This document shows, one piece after another, positions 16,788 to 27,600 of a stretch of 64,000 nucleotides of DNA; the first letter of the stretch is position 1; each line of letters opens with the position of its first letter. The notes below the pieces were generated by a model. It did no database searches. It had not been told where the DNA came from and was given only the letters and a program-made list of their open reading frames with translations. The DNA comes from an archaeon (GTDB taxonomy: Archaea > Nanobdellota > Nanobdellia > Pacearchaeales > GW2011-AR1): positions 181,425 through 245,424 of the forward strand of contig JAIORZ010000002.1 of NCBI GenBank assembly GCA_021107855.1, given 5' to 3'. Made by a program: the position numbers and the translations under genes.

Positions 16788-17606
16788 ATGGCAGAGGAAA
16801 AAGAAGTTAGACAAACAACAGAGGAAGAGACAAAGAGAAAAGCTAACCCCACAGATACCGAAGATAAACCCTCAGGAAAAAAAAGTATCATTAAAAGAGT
16901 CCCCAGCGGAATTCAAAATTTGGATAAAATAATCGGAGGGGGATTCGAAAAAAATTCTACAAATCTACTTGTCGGAGGCAGTGGAAATGGAAAGTCTATT
17001 TTTGCAGTGCAATTTTTAATGGAAGGAGTAAAAAAAGGGGAAAATGTTTTGTATGTCTCGCTTGAGGAAAAGAAAAAAGAATTCTACGAAAATATGTTAG
17101 AACTGGGATGGGACTTGGAAAAGCTAGAGAAGTCAGGGAAATTTTCCTTTTTATCATATACCCCAGAAAAAATCAGAACAATGCTTGAAGAGGGAGGGGG
17201 AGATATCGAAACGATTGTTCTAAACAAAAAAATTCAAAGAATAGCAATGGATAGCATCACCGCCTTCGTCATGTTATTCGATAAAGAAGTAGATATGAGA
17301 AAAAAAGCATTAGATTTATTTTCATTATTAAAAAGTTGGACCTGCACGTCACTTTTAATATATGAAAGAGACCCATTAGTTGACAAAAGACAATCTTCGC
17401 GAATTTTAGAATTTGAAGCTGACTCATTAATCCTTCTTTATTTTACTCGGATTAAGAGAGAAAGAGAACGTTTTTTAGAAGTCTACAAAATGAGAGGGAC
17501 AGACCACTCTACAGATGTGTTCGCATATGATATTCACGAAAAGATTGGAATAGATATTTCATCCGAACCTTATTCTGGGGACTTAAGTAGTTTCAAAACG
17601 GTATAA
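16788..17606 (+). CDS. KaiC/ArlH-like ATPase in pilus operon
   Basis: PSGIQNLDKIIGGGF followed by Walker A GGSGNGKSIF (about residues 64-73) identifies a KaiC-family ATPase; RIAMDSITAFVMLF is the Walker B region. The first 45 residues are a polar, probably disordered tail. Its place right after the ATPase and platform genes suggests an ArlH-like partner of the secretion ATPase. It has its own TATA-like box (GTTTTTATATCC, about 16759-16770), so expression can be separate. It converges on the pilin gene. Confidence 0.82.
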   Translation: MAEEKEVRQTTEEETKRKANPTDTEDKPSGKKSIIKRVPSGIQNLDKIIGGGFEKNSTNLLVGGSGNGKSIFAVQFLMEGVKKGENVLYVSLEEKKKEFYENMLELGWDLEKLEKSGKFSFLSYTPEKIRTMLEEGGGDIETIVLNKKIQRIAMDSITAFVMLFDKEVDMRKKALDLFSLLKSWTCTSLLIYERDPLVDKRQSSRILEFEADSLILLYFTRIKRERERFLEVYKMRGTDHSTDVFAYDIHEKIGIDISSEPYSGDLSSFKTV

Positions 17607-17660
17607 CCCCAATCCGTTTATAAGAAAATTTTAATAAAAAAATAAAAATAATATTTGATT

Positions 17661-18095
17661 TTATGCTACAGATGTTGAAACTGATCCTGTAGATGTTAAT
17701 GGAAGCGCGCTACCTGGTCTCAAATATGTCATCACAATATCTCCCTTAAACTCAGATCCTGAAACCGCTCCAGTACATGCTAATGCTATAATCTGCGGAG
17801 TATTAAGTGTCCCATCAAAATTCGTTGTATCTGCGGTACATCCCTGCCCAGTTATATTAACCGTTACAGAACTTATGTCTTCTCCACCTTTATTTGTGAT
17901 TTCTAAACTTACAGTACCTGCTACTGCACTAGATGCTACACCATAGAATGGAGCGTTTACATAAATAGTATTACTTCCTCCCTGATTAAAGTAGAAATAT
18001 GAGCCCAAAGCACCAATGACTATAATCGCTGAAAGAATTGCCCAGCCGTATGTCATCAGAAATTCCAAAGCCGCTTGTCCTCTTTTTTTGTACAT
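17661..18095 (-). CDS. Type IV pilin-like protein with class III signal peptide
   Basis: The N-terminus MYKKRGQAALEFLMTYGWAIL is a class III signal peptide: a short basic leader, cleavage expected after the RG, then a QxxxEF-type start and a hydrophobic helix (AILSAIIVIGALGSYFYF). The mature domain is a small Ser/Thr/Gly-rich beta domain with a few cysteines. An SD (GGAGGTAAA) directly precedes the ATG. It faces the pilus operon tail to tail and is the obvious substrate for it. The length of 144 aa suits an archaeal pilin. Confidence 0.88.
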   Translation of the reverse strand: MYKKRGQAALEFLMTYGWAILSAIIVIGALGSYFYFNQGGSNTIYVNAPFYGVASSAVAGTVSLEITNKGGEDISSVTVNITGQGCTADTTNFDGTLNTPQIIALACTGAVSGSEFKGDIVMTYLRPGSALPLTSTGSVSTSVA

Positions 18096-18306
18096 TTTAC
18101 CTCCTTCTCCCCATTATAGATGTTATACTGTCGGTAATTTGATATATAAATGTTTTTATTTAATATCCCACTCGAATGACTCGAAAAAAAATCAATAAAA
18201 TAATCTCTCAAAATCCCCAAAAAACAAATTCGAACAAAAACATTTATATAGTATTTCCCATTGATAACACTATAGCATCGACGATACATTGATGCCCAAT
18301 TAAATT

Positions 18307-18316
18307 AGGAGGTGAT
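18307..18316 (+). promoter_or_regulatory. Perfect Shine-Dalgarno site
   Basis: AGGAGGTGAT lies immediately before the ATG at 18317 and is fully complementary to the 3' end of the 16S rRNA in this window (GGATCACCTCC). Such a full match is rare here, where many genes look leaderless, and suggests high translation. Confidence 0.85.
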
Positions 18317-18796
18317 ATGGCAAAATCAAAAAAAATGAACGAAGCGGCTCTCGCTAAATTAGTTAAAGAGCTAGATTCTGTTGGCGAACTTATTCTGACA
18401 CGACAAGATGAAAAACAAGTTGTAATGAACGATTTTGATGCCGAGCGAGCTAGATATGTTAAAGGTCGTATTTCTGAAGACACTCTACTGTCTTCTTCGA
18501 AGAAGACCAACGCAGAGCTCATAAAACTAGATAAGAACATTCGAGAGGCAATTATCAAAGTCGGTAAGATTTCTATGAATATAAGAGCTTTCGCAATACG
18601 ACAGGCGCCTAAAGTCTTTAGAGCTAGTGTTTCCGGAGTCAAACCAATTTCCAGAAAGAAAAAAGTCAAGAAAGCAAAGAAAGCAAAAAAGGCAAAGAAA
18701 AAAACAGTTAAAAAACCTAAATCAAAAGGCGTTAAAGCTTCAAAAGCTACTTTGAAAAAAGAGATGACTTTAGACAGAAAGTTTTCTAAAAAGTAA
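18317..18796 (+). CDS. Small basic protein with histone H1-like lysine/alanine tail
   Basis: Residues 1-110 are charged and helical (LAKLVKELDSVGELIL; LDKNIREAIIKVGKISMNIRAFAIRQ). From about residue 113 the protein becomes a Lys/Ala tail (KKVKKAKKAKKAKKKTVKKPK) like linker-histone tails. A perfect SD and a following run of T stretches suggest a strongly expressed single gene. It could be a chromatin or rRNA-binding protein. The family of the N-terminal domain is not recognised, so this is inference from composition. Confidence 0.6.
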   Translation: MAKSKKMNEAALAKLVKELDSVGELILTRQDEKQVVMNDFDAERARYVKGRISEDTLLSSSKKTNAELIKLDKNIREAIIKVGKISMNIRAFAIRQAPKVFRASVSGVKPISRKKKVKKAKKAKKAKKKTVKKPKSKGVKASKATLKKEMTLDRKFSKK

Positions 18797-18825
18797 TTTT
18801 TATTTTTATTTTTATTTTTTTATTT
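18797..18825 (+). terminator. Oligo-T terminator after basic-protein gene
   Basis: Several T5-T7 runs broken by single A residues start right after the stop codon. This matches the U-rich terminators of archaeal RNA polymerase. No hairpin is needed or obvious. Confidence 0.7.
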
Positions 18826-18852
18826 GGCTCTATTAAGGGAGTTAAAAAATAT

Positions 18853-21423
18853 TCACCACTTCCTTCTGATAAGCTTAAAGCTTTCAAAACCAAGCAACCC
18901 GCTCAAGCCCCAAAAAACACAAACCGACAACTGCCAGCCACTAAGAGCAACAAACTCAAACGCATTTCCTAATCCAGAATAAATCAATCCCAAATGTAAC
19001 CCAGCCGAAACCAAAACCGCCCAAATCAACCACAGATTATTCAGAATCCCAGTCACAAATAAACTTCTATTCGATTTACAAGAAAAGGCAAAAAACAATT
19101 CAAAAAAAATCGCAGTCGTTATAGCCATCGTTCGAGCCGCATCAAGTCCAAAATTAGCCATCCCATAATTAAAAACAAAGAAAGCAGAGCCCAGCATTAA
19201 AATACCGGCAGCAACAATTGAGCCCCAAATTCCACCCAACAGCGAATCATCCTTAGGTCCCCTTTTCATAACATTTCTTTCCGCGGGCTCAACCGCTAAA
19301 GCCAAAGCAGGTAGTGAATCTGTCACAAGATTCATCCACAAAATCGCAAGTGGCAAAAAAATCAAGGGCAACCCAAGCATCAGACCCAGCAGAACAATAA
19401 AAACTTCCCCAGCGTTAGCCGCCAACAAAAATTTAATAGACTTCTTCAAATTATCAAAAACCCGTCGCCCCTGTCTAACGGCTTTAATTATTGACGCAAA
19501 ATTATCATCCAACAAAACCATATCCGAAGAATCCCGCGCGACATCACTCCCCCGCTTCCCCATCGCCACGCCAATATCTGCCCGCTTCAAAGCCAAAATA
19601 TCATTCACCCCATCTCCAGTCACCGCAACGGTCTCATTCTGTTTCTTCAAAATATCAACCACTTTCAGCTTCTGCTGTGGCGTAATCCTAGCAAAAATTG
19701 TCTTCGTCCGAACAAGCTCATCCCAATCCTCACTCCCCAATTTTTCTAACTCCCCGCCCTCAATAATTTCACCTTTCAGCCCAACCTTCCCAGCAATCGC
19801 CTGCGTAGTAAAAGCCGAATCACCAGTAATAATCTTCACATTAATCCCAGCCGCCAATGCTTCTCGAATAGCCACCTTAACCTCTTTTCTAGGCGGGTCA
19901 ATCATTCCAACAAACCCAACAAAAATTAATTTATTCTCAGCCTGATTCTGTGATACTGCACTAAGCCGTCTGAATCCCAATCCCAAAACCCTCAGCCCCC
20001 GCCTCTCCATCTTTCTAGAAATCTTCTCAAGCTCTTCCCTCCGCTCCTCACTCATCGACACGACTCTTCCCCTCACAAACTCTTTCGCACACCTCTCCAA
20101 AACTTCCAGCGGCGCGCCCTTAACATAACTCGTCTTAACTTTCCCAGCCTCTCTGACAATTCCCATCATCTTCCGAACAGAATCAAAAGGAAATTCCTTC
20201 ACACGCAAATTCATTTCAGTTAAATCCTTCTTCCCAATCTCAAATTTCTTCCCAGCCTTAACTAACGCAACTTCCGTCGGGTCTCCCAAAACAAAATCTC
20301 TCTCATCCCGAGCATTATTACACAAAAGTCCAACCTCCAAAACTTTCCTCGCATTTTTACCCAATCGCTTGCCACTCATTTTAAACCGTTCCCCCGAAGC
20401 ATAAATTTCATCCACATTAAGTTCTTCCTCGGTAAGTGTCCCAGTTTTATCCGTACAAATCACCGTAGCTCGCCCCAAAGTCTCAGCCGCGGGAAGCCGT
20501 CGAATCAAAACATTAACCTTGTACATTTGTTTTACCGCAATAGCCAAAGTAATCGCAATAATAGCAGGAAGAGCCGACGGAATAGCAGCAACAGCCAGAC
20601 TCACCCCAATCAAAAACATCTCAACCCAACCCTCCCCAGCAAAAATTCCAACACCAAAAACAATCCCCACCAACACCAAGACCGCAATAGAAACATTTCT
20701 AGAAAAAACATTCACCCGTTTCTCAAGTGGCATAATCTCACTCTCCGTTTTCTGCACCAACTCAGCCAATTTCCCAAACTCAGTTCTAATTCCGCTCTCA
20801 ACAACCATAGCCGTCGCCTTTCCGCTAACGATAGCGGTCCCAGCATAAAGCATGTTTTTTCGCTCCGCCAAAACCACATCACGCCCCAAAACCTTCACCC
20901 CCTTATTGGCAGGAAAACTCTCGCCACTCAAAACTGCCTCGTTAACTTGCAACCCATTCTCATTCAAAATTCTACAGTCCGCCAAAACTTTATCCCCAGC
21001 ATTCAACAAAACAACATCCCCAGGCACCAACAACTTACTATCAATCTCCCTTTGCACGTCGTCCCGCAAAACCAAGACCCTATATCTCAAACTCTCCCTC
21101 AATTTCTCAATAATCTCCTCAGCCTTATATTCCTGAAAAAACCCAATCCCACCGTTTAAAAGAACAATCACTCCAATAACCACAGCATCCACAAAATGCC
21201 CAGTAAGCGCAGATACAATACCAGCAAAAATCAAAATCCAAACCAACAACGAATTAAATTGCCCCAACAAAACCCTCAGCCTACTACGACCCTTATATCT
21301 CCGAAGAACATTTTTCCCGAATTTCGCAAGCCTTTCATCAACCTCTTTCTTATTCAGCCCCTTTCGAGAACTCCCAAGACTCCGCATCACGCTCTTAACA
21401 CTCTTATCATGCCAACTCATCAA
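18853..21423 (-). CDS. P-type cation-transporting ATPase (P2-like, SERCA/PMCA-related)
   Basis: The phosphorylation motif ICTDKTGTLT lies at about residues 320-329. VLSGESFPANKG is the actuator loop, TGDSAFTTQAIA and VAVTGDGVNDILALKRADIGVAMG are the P-domain motifs, and there are about ten membrane helices. 856 aa is normal for P2 pumps. In M6 NLVTDSLPALAL keeps the N..TD ligands, but M4 reads IPSALP instead of IPEGLP, so the usual site glutamate is absent. That leaves the transported ion uncertain (Ca, Mn, Na or protons). Confidence 0.9.
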   Translation of the reverse strand: MMSWHDKSVKSVMRSLGSSRKGLNKKEVDERLAKFGKNVLRRYKGRSRLRVLLGQFNSLLVWILIFAGIVSALTGHFVDAVVIGVIVLLNGGIGFFQEYKAEEIIEKLRESLRYRVLVLRDDVQREIDSKLLVPGDVVLLNAGDKVLADCRILNENGLQVNEAVLSGESFPANKGVKVLGRDVVLAERKNMLYAGTAIVSGKATAMVVESGIRTEFGKLAELVQKTESEIMPLEKRVNVFSRNVSIAVLVLVGIVFGVGIFAGEGWVEMFLIGVSLAVAAIPSALPAIIAITLAIAVKQMYKVNVLIRRLPAAETLGRATVICTDKTGTLTEEELNVDEIYASGERFKMSGKRLGKNARKVLEVGLLCNNARDERDFVLGDPTEVALVKAGKKFEIGKKDLTEMNLRVKEFPFDSVRKMMGIVREAGKVKTSYVKGAPLEVLERCAKEFVRGRVVSMSEERREELEKISRKMERRGLRVLGLGFRRLSAVSQNQAENKLIFVGFVGMIDPPRKEVKVAIREALAAGINVKIITGDSAFTTQAIAGKVGLKGEIIEGGELEKLGSEDWDELVRTKTIFARITPQQKLKVVDILKKQNETVAVTGDGVNDILALKRADIGVAMGKRGSDVARDSSDMVLLDDNFASIIKAVRQGRRVFDNLKKSIKFLLAANAGEVFIVLLGLMLGLPLIFLPLAILWMNLVTDSLPALALAVEPAERNVMKRGPKDDSLLGGIWGSIVAAGILMLGSAFFVFNYGMANFGLDAARTMAITTAIFFELFFAFSCKSNRSLFVTGILNNLWLIWAVLVSAGLHLGLIYSGLGNAFEFVALSGWQLSVCVFWGLSGLLGFESFKLIRRKW

Positions 21424-21476
21424 ACACCAAACGCAATCTATATTATAAATCTATTCAAGCTCTACACCAACATCTC

Positions 21477-22646
21477 TCACAACTTCTCCGCCCTCTCAAC
21501 AAACTTCAACTTATACCTCTTCCTCTTTACAAGTTTCTTAATCCCCCAATCAAGACCAAATGCCAAAATAAACAATCCCAGAACAAACAAAATCGAAGCC
21601 ATCTCAACATCAGGAACACTTCCAGGTTTCAAATATCTAACAATCCCAGCAATCACACCGACGCTAACCAACAACTGAATCGACTTCAGCCCACTACTCG
21701 AAGACTTCTTCTCAACTCCCTCCATCACCCGAATCGCCGAATTCACATAATCCAACGTCATATTCCAAACCTCCTTAATATACTCAAGACTATTAAACAA
21801 ATCCTCAAACCGATATTGAAACAACTCATTCAAATGCCGGTCAATCCGAACCCTCTCCGAAATATCCTGCCGCGTCTTAGCATAATTGCTCATCTGATTA
21901 ATCCGATTCCGAATCAACTGCACCGTCTTCTGATAACTATTCAACATCCCCTTATACTTTCTAACATCACTCCCCCGAATAAATTCCCTATCCTTAACAT
22001 CACTAATCTCCTCCCAAATCTTCCGATGAATATCAAGATACTTATGCAACTGCAACTTAAAATCACTAAAAAAAATCTGCATCTCTGTCAACACTTCAAG
22101 CTCTTTCTTCCGACTCGCCGCAACATCAACAATAATATTATCCTTCGTCTTCGAAACCTTAAGCCGACTAGACCGCGTCTCCAAATAAACCTCGCCAAAC
22201 TCCTTCCCAACCTTCGACTTCAAAGGGTCCCTCACAATTCTCTCAATCACAAACGGATGAACCTCTTCCATATTCGACAAAATCTTTGGAGTCGGAGCAC
22301 CCAAAGAAAACAAGTAACCAATAGCTGGCTGAAACTTCTTATGAAAATAATCCTCAATCTCTTTCTTTATCTTAACAATCCCCGCACCCTTCTTCGACAA
22401 AACATAAAGACCATCTTCAAAATATTTCACTTTAATCCCATTCTTCGTTTCAAACTCAAGATACTCCAAATATCCAACAATTCTTTTAACAGATTTCAAC
22501 CCCAAGCCATTCCTCAAAGCCTTCAACTTCACCTTCGACAAATCCAAATCACTCGTTCCATTCAACAAAAACCGATGCACCTCACTCAAATGCAACGTAG
22601 TCCGCTGATACCAACCACCAAAAACAACATTCACATCTTTCGCCAT
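21477..22646 (-). CDS. Unknown membrane protein with long helical domain and C-terminal membrane pair
   Basis: The soluble part (residues 1-315) is alpha/beta then long helices (IDRHLNELFQYRFEDLFNSLEYIKEVWNM). Two membrane spans follow (IQLLVSVGVIAGIVRYL and ILFVLGLFILAFGLDWGI) with a basic tail. The layout recalls CorA-type channels, but the GMN loop is absent, so I do not claim transport. The track uses a TTG at 22655; ATG 22646 (MAKDVNVVFGG) is preferred because a TATA box (GATATAAAAAGC) lies about 26 bp upstream of it. Confidence 0.5.
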   Translation of the reverse strand: MAKDVNVVFGGWYQRTTLHLSEVHRFLLNGTSDLDLSKVKLKALRNGLGLKSVKRIVGYLEYLEFETKNGIKVKYFEDGLYVLSKKGAGIVKIKKEIEDYFHKKFQPAIGYLFSLGAPTPKILSNMEEVHPFVIERIVRDPLKSKVGKEFGEVYLETRSSRLKVSKTKDNIIVDVAASRKKELEVLTEMQIFFSDFKLQLHKYLDIHRKIWEEISDVKDREFIRGSDVRKYKGMLNSYQKTVQLIRNRINQMSNYAKTRQDISERVRIDRHLNELFQYRFEDLFNSLEYIKEVWNMTLDYVNSAIRVMEGVEKKSSSSGLKSIQLLVSVGVIAGIVRYLKPGSVPDVEMASILFVLGLFILAFGLDWGIKKLVKRKRYKLKFVERAEKL

Positions 22647-22699
22647 CTTTATCAAACAAACAATACAAGCTTTTTATATCTTACTTCAAAATAAACAGA

Positions 22700-23668
22700 C
22701 TATTCTTCACTTTCAATACATTCATTCATAACCCTGTCAACAACTTCCGGCTTAGCCTTACTCCCAGTTATTTTTAAACTTCCCCCCATAGTAGGCGTCC
22801 CACCCCAATAATTATTATCGCTAACTAATTCCTTATCTATCTCATTCATCTTCCGACAAAACTCCCCAAAATCTATATTAACATTCCAATTAGTTTTCTT
22901 TCCATAAGCGTAAGTATAAAATCCCTTCCCCTTTGTCCCAACCAAACTCACAAAAGTATTAATCCCATCCAAATACATCATCATCCTGCTAGCAGGATTA
23001 TTTTCCCGAGTAAAAACCCAGCCATTCTCTTTATTCCGATCGTTATCCATCCCAATAACTTCATAACTACCATTCAACTTAATCTCACTACCTCCACCGC
23101 CAACATACTCACTAATCCTACCCTCTATTTTCCTAATCATTCTTTTCAATTTCTCAGCATCCATTTTCCCAAGTCGATTATTATATCGAGCGTCATGATA
23201 GGGTTTAAACATCCAGGCCATCCTTCTCCTCAAGGCAGTGTCCCCAGTCTCAAATGACCCAGCAGTCGTATCCAACTTATCACACAAATCGACCAAATCC
23301 CGAATTCTCTTATTTTCATTATTAATTATTTTATCAGCATTCTTAAGAGCCCAATAACAACCATTGACATCCTCATCCCCATGATCCGCATACATTTTAA
23401 CACTTAAATCCCCATTTCTAGAAAATCTCTCAACAAATCCCCTTTGTTTAATCTCAAGATACACTTGCATAAAACTACTTCTAACTCGAACATCTACACC
23501 ATTATCATAATGATGATCATAGTTAGCATAAGGACCCTCAGGTACTATAAAAGTCTGTTCTCCCTTCACGACCCCATCAACAGCAATCGAATAAGGATTA
23601 ACCCTATCCAAAAAATCCTGCCGGTTAGCAAACGAAAGCAATGGATCTGCTTTCAAAATAACAGCCAT
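22700..23668 (-). CDS. Unknown protein with DHH-like motifs
   Basis: ATG 23668 (MAVILKADPLLSF) is preferred to the listed TTG at 23686. ANYDHHYDNG resembles the DHH motif of DHH/DHHA1 phosphoesterases, followed by VRSSFMQVY and MYADHGDEDVNGCYWAL, which could supply further metal ligands, with DLCDKLDTTAG after that. The C-terminal half (GSYEVIGMDNDRNKENGWVFTREN) is not recognised. A metal-dependent phosphoesterase is possible, but the motif order is not standard, so this stays tentative. 322 aa. Confidence 0.45.
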   Translation of the reverse strand: MAVILKADPLLSFANRQDFLDRVNPYSIAVDGVVKGEQTFIVPEGPYANYDHHYDNGVDVRVRSSFMQVYLEIKQRGFVERFSRNGDLSVKMYADHGDEDVNGCYWALKNADKIINNENKRIRDLVDLCDKLDTTAGSFETGDTALRRRMAWMFKPYHDARYNNRLGKMDAEKLKRMIRKIEGRISEYVGGGGSEIKLNGSYEVIGMDNDRNKENGWVFTRENNPASRMMMYLDGINTFVSLVGTKGKGFYTYAYGKKTNWNVNIDFGEFCRKMNEIDKELVSDNNYWGGTPTMGGSLKITGSKAKPEVVDRVMNECIESEE

Positions 23669-23856
23669 AAACAAAAAAATTCTCAACTCATTAAAAGCGT
23701 TACTCTATGCCAATCATCCACAACAATCTTTAAAAGACACCTTTTTCAAAATTCCCCACATCCACCCATTTTACCCTCTTTTTCCCAGGTTTCCTTATAA
23801 ACCTTTAGTATCGCCAAAAATTCTTTCAAAAATTTTCACTTTCCGTTCATTAATTC

Positions 23857-24510
23857 CTACCTACTCCGCAAAACTCCAGCTTTCCCACAAAACTCAACAA
23901 CAGGACATTCCGAACACTTCGGCGAAACAGGCAAGCAAATCTCCCTCCCAAATTGAACAAATGCCGAATTAAACTCCCTCCAAAACCTCTTAGGCAAAAT
24001 CTTCATCAACTCTCTCTCTGTTTCCTCAGGCGTCTTCGTCTTAATCCAACCCAACCTATTCGGAATCCTATGACAATGAACATCAATCGGCAAAACCAAC
24101 TTCCCAAACACAAACGCCAAAACAATATTCGCCGTCTTCGGCCCAACACCCTTAATCGAAATCAACTCCTCATAACTATCAGGAACCTCACCCCCAAACC
24201 TCTCAATCAAATCCCTCGAAACACTCTTCAAAACCTCAGCTTTCTTGTTAAAATGCCCCGTCTTAAAAATAATCTTTTTCAATTTCCCCGTCGGCAAACT
24301 AACAATTTTCTCTGGTGTATTAGCGACCGTAAACAAATCCCTAGACACAACATCGGTAACCTCATCTCTCGTCCTCAAAGACAACAAACAAGAAATTAAA
24401 ATTTCAAAAGGCGTAGAACTTCCCCTCATAGAATTCAACGTCGTCGTGGAACGAGGATATTTTTTTGCCAAAATCCACATGGTTTTAGAAATATTAACTT
24501 TACTTTCCAT
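23857..24510 (-). CDS. nth: Endonuclease III (DNA glycosylase/AP lyase)
   Basis: The helix-hairpin-helix ISIKGVGPKTANIVL carries the catalytic lysine at about residue 128, and LPIDVHCHRIPNRLG carries the catalytic aspartate. The C-terminal CLPVSPKCSECPVVEFC has the C-x6-C-x2-C-x5-C spacing of the 4Fe-4S cluster. It removes oxidised pyrimidines in base excision repair. The length, 217 aa, is normal. Confidence 0.95.
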   Translation of the reverse strand: MESKVNISKTMWILAKKYPRSTTTLNSMRGSSTPFEILISCLLSLRTRDEVTDVVSRDLFTVANTPEKIVSLPTGKLKKIIFKTGHFNKKAEVLKSVSRDLIERFGGEVPDSYEELISIKGVGPKTANIVLAFVFGKLVLPIDVHCHRIPNRLGWIKTKTPEETERELMKILPKRFWREFNSAFVQFGREICLPVSPKCSECPVVEFCGKAGVLRSR

Positions 24511-24609
24511 ATTATAAATTACCCAAAGGGCTTTTTATATTTTTATTTGGACACTGATATTAATCTCAAAATCTCGAGAAAAAATCTAAATTATTATTAA
24601 GTTTGAGAT

Positions 24610-24649
24610 AGATTCAACAAGTATTTATACTTCAAATTCAATTGAATCT
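24610..24649 (+). promoter_or_regulatory. TATA box enclosed by an inverted repeat upstream of the GH42-like gene
   Basis: AGATTCAA (24610-24617) and TTGAATCT (24642-24649) are perfect inverted arms enclosing GTATTTATACTT, a TATA-like sequence. GGTGAA at about 24652-24657 is a possible SD for ATG 24668. The arms could form an operator over the promoter; this is inferred from position. Confidence 0.5.
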
Positions 24650-24667
24650 ATAGGTGAATAAATTTAG

Positions 24668-27600
24668 ATGTCAATAAATTTCCTAAAAGATGCGAATATA
24701 ATGAAATTAAAAGTATATTTTTTAGTAACACTCCTTGTAGCTATACTTTTACTAATCGGTTACCAAATCAAAACAGAATATGTCTATAAATCAGGACAAT
24801 CATCAGAAGAAAGCGGTGGAGGGCTTTGTCATTATGTATATAAAACAAGTGTCCCAAATTTTGATTTTATGATGTGTATTAGTTTTACTGAAGATGGATC
24901 AATCATGGGTTTTGGCAGTGATAGTTGTTTTGGGAATACTCCTTTAAATAGTGACTATTGGGGCACAGGTCATTATGAATGCAGCGGAGAGGAAGTGAGA
25001 GGTGCCGCCTTCCTCAATTATTCCTCGGATTTTTATGATGAATACAAAAAGAAATATCCTAATTCAACTTACAGTCCTACAGGGTTAAATGTTATATCTG
25101 AAGATAATAAGAGCCCCGATAAAAGAACGGATGAGGTAGCAGAAATACTGCAAAACCACCCGGAAGAATTATTGCCTATGATAATAAAAAATCCATACGA
25201 TGAATTTTATATATGTATGAACAATGAATTAGATAAACTAAAGGAAAAAGATGAATCTTATGAAGAAGATCTAAAGCAAGACGGAACCCAAACACGTGCT
25301 CTTGAATCTTATGAAGATATTCTAAATAGGATTATTGATAATAATCAGTTAGACGATATTTGTGGAGAGAAAGAAAATAAAAATGATTACACTGAATGCA
25401 GAGGCGAAAATTATGAATGTACCCCTGAAGATATACCTTGTTGCAGTGGTTTAAAAGAAGTTGGATATTGTTTTGGGGATAACGATGGGCAATGTATATG
25501 TGCTTCTTGCGGCTCTATATGCAGACCCTGTGGCAATGGCATTTGTGATGAAAATGAAAACAGATGTAATTGTATAGAAGATTGTCAAAAACTGGCAAAG
25601 ACAGAAATAAAAAATTATCATGGTTCTCCAACATTATTTATTAATGAAAAAATATATTCACCCATTTTAACATCAACCAACCTTCTTGGATTTCCAGGAT
25701 ATTCAGATCCTCCAGAAAGTATAAATATAGCCATGGAACAAGTAAAAAAGGCTGCTAAGAATGGGGTTCATATCCATGGAGTTGGAAATTTTTTAGGGGG
25801 AGAACATTGGGAAAGAAACGGAACTGATTATAATAAAGACTGGAATGATTATTTAAATAAAAAAATATTAGAAGCTGATCCAGAGGGGTATTTAATTCCT
25901 GGATTTTGGGTGCCTCTTGGAGCTGCGGGTAGGACAGAGATAGATAGTGAATCGGGCAGAGAAGCAGGAAAAATAGCAATTGAAGAATATGTAGATAGTA
26001 TAATTAATTCTTCATACGCTAACAGAGTTATCGGATTTCAAATTATGCAGTGTACCGATGGCGAATGGAGACTATGTCAACCAAGAATTGAGGGGTTTAG
26101 GCAATGGCTGAAAGAAAAATACAATACAAACAAAGCATTACAGGAAGCATGGAATAATGATTCTGTAACATTTGATAATGCTGAAAAACCCAATATGGAT
26201 CCCCCTTATGGAACAAGCTTCTATAATCCCAGTATTGATGCCGCGATACTTGATTATAAATTCTATAAAAATGAAATAGTTGCAAATTCTATTGATTATT
26301 TTGGAAATATTATTAAGAAAAAAACAGACGAAAGGTCTATTGTCATGGCATTTTATGGATATAACAAATATATAGGCCACAAAGAAGACCACTTTGCATT
26401 AAACAAATTATTGAAATCAGATAATATTGATATAATTGCAGCACCTCTTGGATATACTCATAGGGACTTAGGTGAAAGCGCGCCATTCGATACTTTTCAA
26501 GATTCTATTGGGTTAAATAATAAAATTTGGATAAATGAGGATGATACCAGAACCTATCTATCAACCAATAAATGGTGTGTAGGTAAATTTGGTTATGTTG
26601 ACACTCTTCTAAAAACTCTTAACATAATGAAGAGAAATTTTGGAAAAAATCTTGTTAGGAACACTGGTTGTTGGTATAAGGATCTTTGTGGAACCGGATG
26701 GTGGAACTCCGATGAATTATGGGAAGAAATTGGAAATTATAAAAATATATATAGCAACAAATATGATGACTCGATGACGCCGAACTCAGAAGATGTAAGA
26801 TATAAATATAGGCCAGAAGTAGCTGTAATTTTTGATGAAAAAAGTTCCCAGTTTATATTTCCTTTAGCAAAATATATACACAATTCTGGTATGGCTGAGC
26901 ATTTTAATAGAGTTGGTGCTTCAACAGGGTATTACTTGCTTGATGATTTAGACAAAATTCCAGATTCAGCAAAAATCTTTTTCTTTTTAAACGTTTATTA
27001 TTTAGACGAGCAACAAATCTCTTCAATTGAAAATCTGAAAAATAATGGAAATACTCTTGTCTGGTTTTATGCTCCGGGATACATAAGTGATGATGGATTT
27101 GACATTAACAGAGTCAGTGAATTAACAGGAATAGATATAGGAGTGGATAATGAATCAAGCGTTGGAGACATAAAAATTACTGACAACACTCACGAAATAA
27201 CAAAAGGTCTACCATTAAATTATTCTTTTTATTCACCTTATAGCCCACTCATTTATATTAATGAGATTTATGGTAATATGGAAGAGAAAAATAGCGTAAA
27301 TATTCTGGGCAGATCCAAAGACCAAAAAGCCACTTTTGGAGTAAAAGAATTTGACAATTGGAAATCCATCTTTATTGGAGATACTGACTTATTTCGAATA
27401 TACGGAATTGATAATGAGATAATTAAATTGCTGAGAAATATTGTTCAATATGGTGGGGGGCATATTTATTCTGACAGCAATAATCCTATTGATGTAAATG
27501 ATAACTACATTATAATTCATGCATCAAGTGAAGGAAATAAAAATATCTCATTAAAATATCCCTCAGATGTATACGACGCATTATCTGGAGATTTGTTATA

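Noticed and set aside
20527-21159. 210-aa plus-strand ORF opposite the P-type ATPase
   Set aside because: Composition (Asn, Ser, Pro, Arg-rich) is that of an antisense shadow of a C-rich strand; the ATPase is certain.
21477-22646. CorA magnesium channel
   Set aside because: The two C-terminal spans fit, but the GMN loop is missing and the N-terminal part is not recognised.
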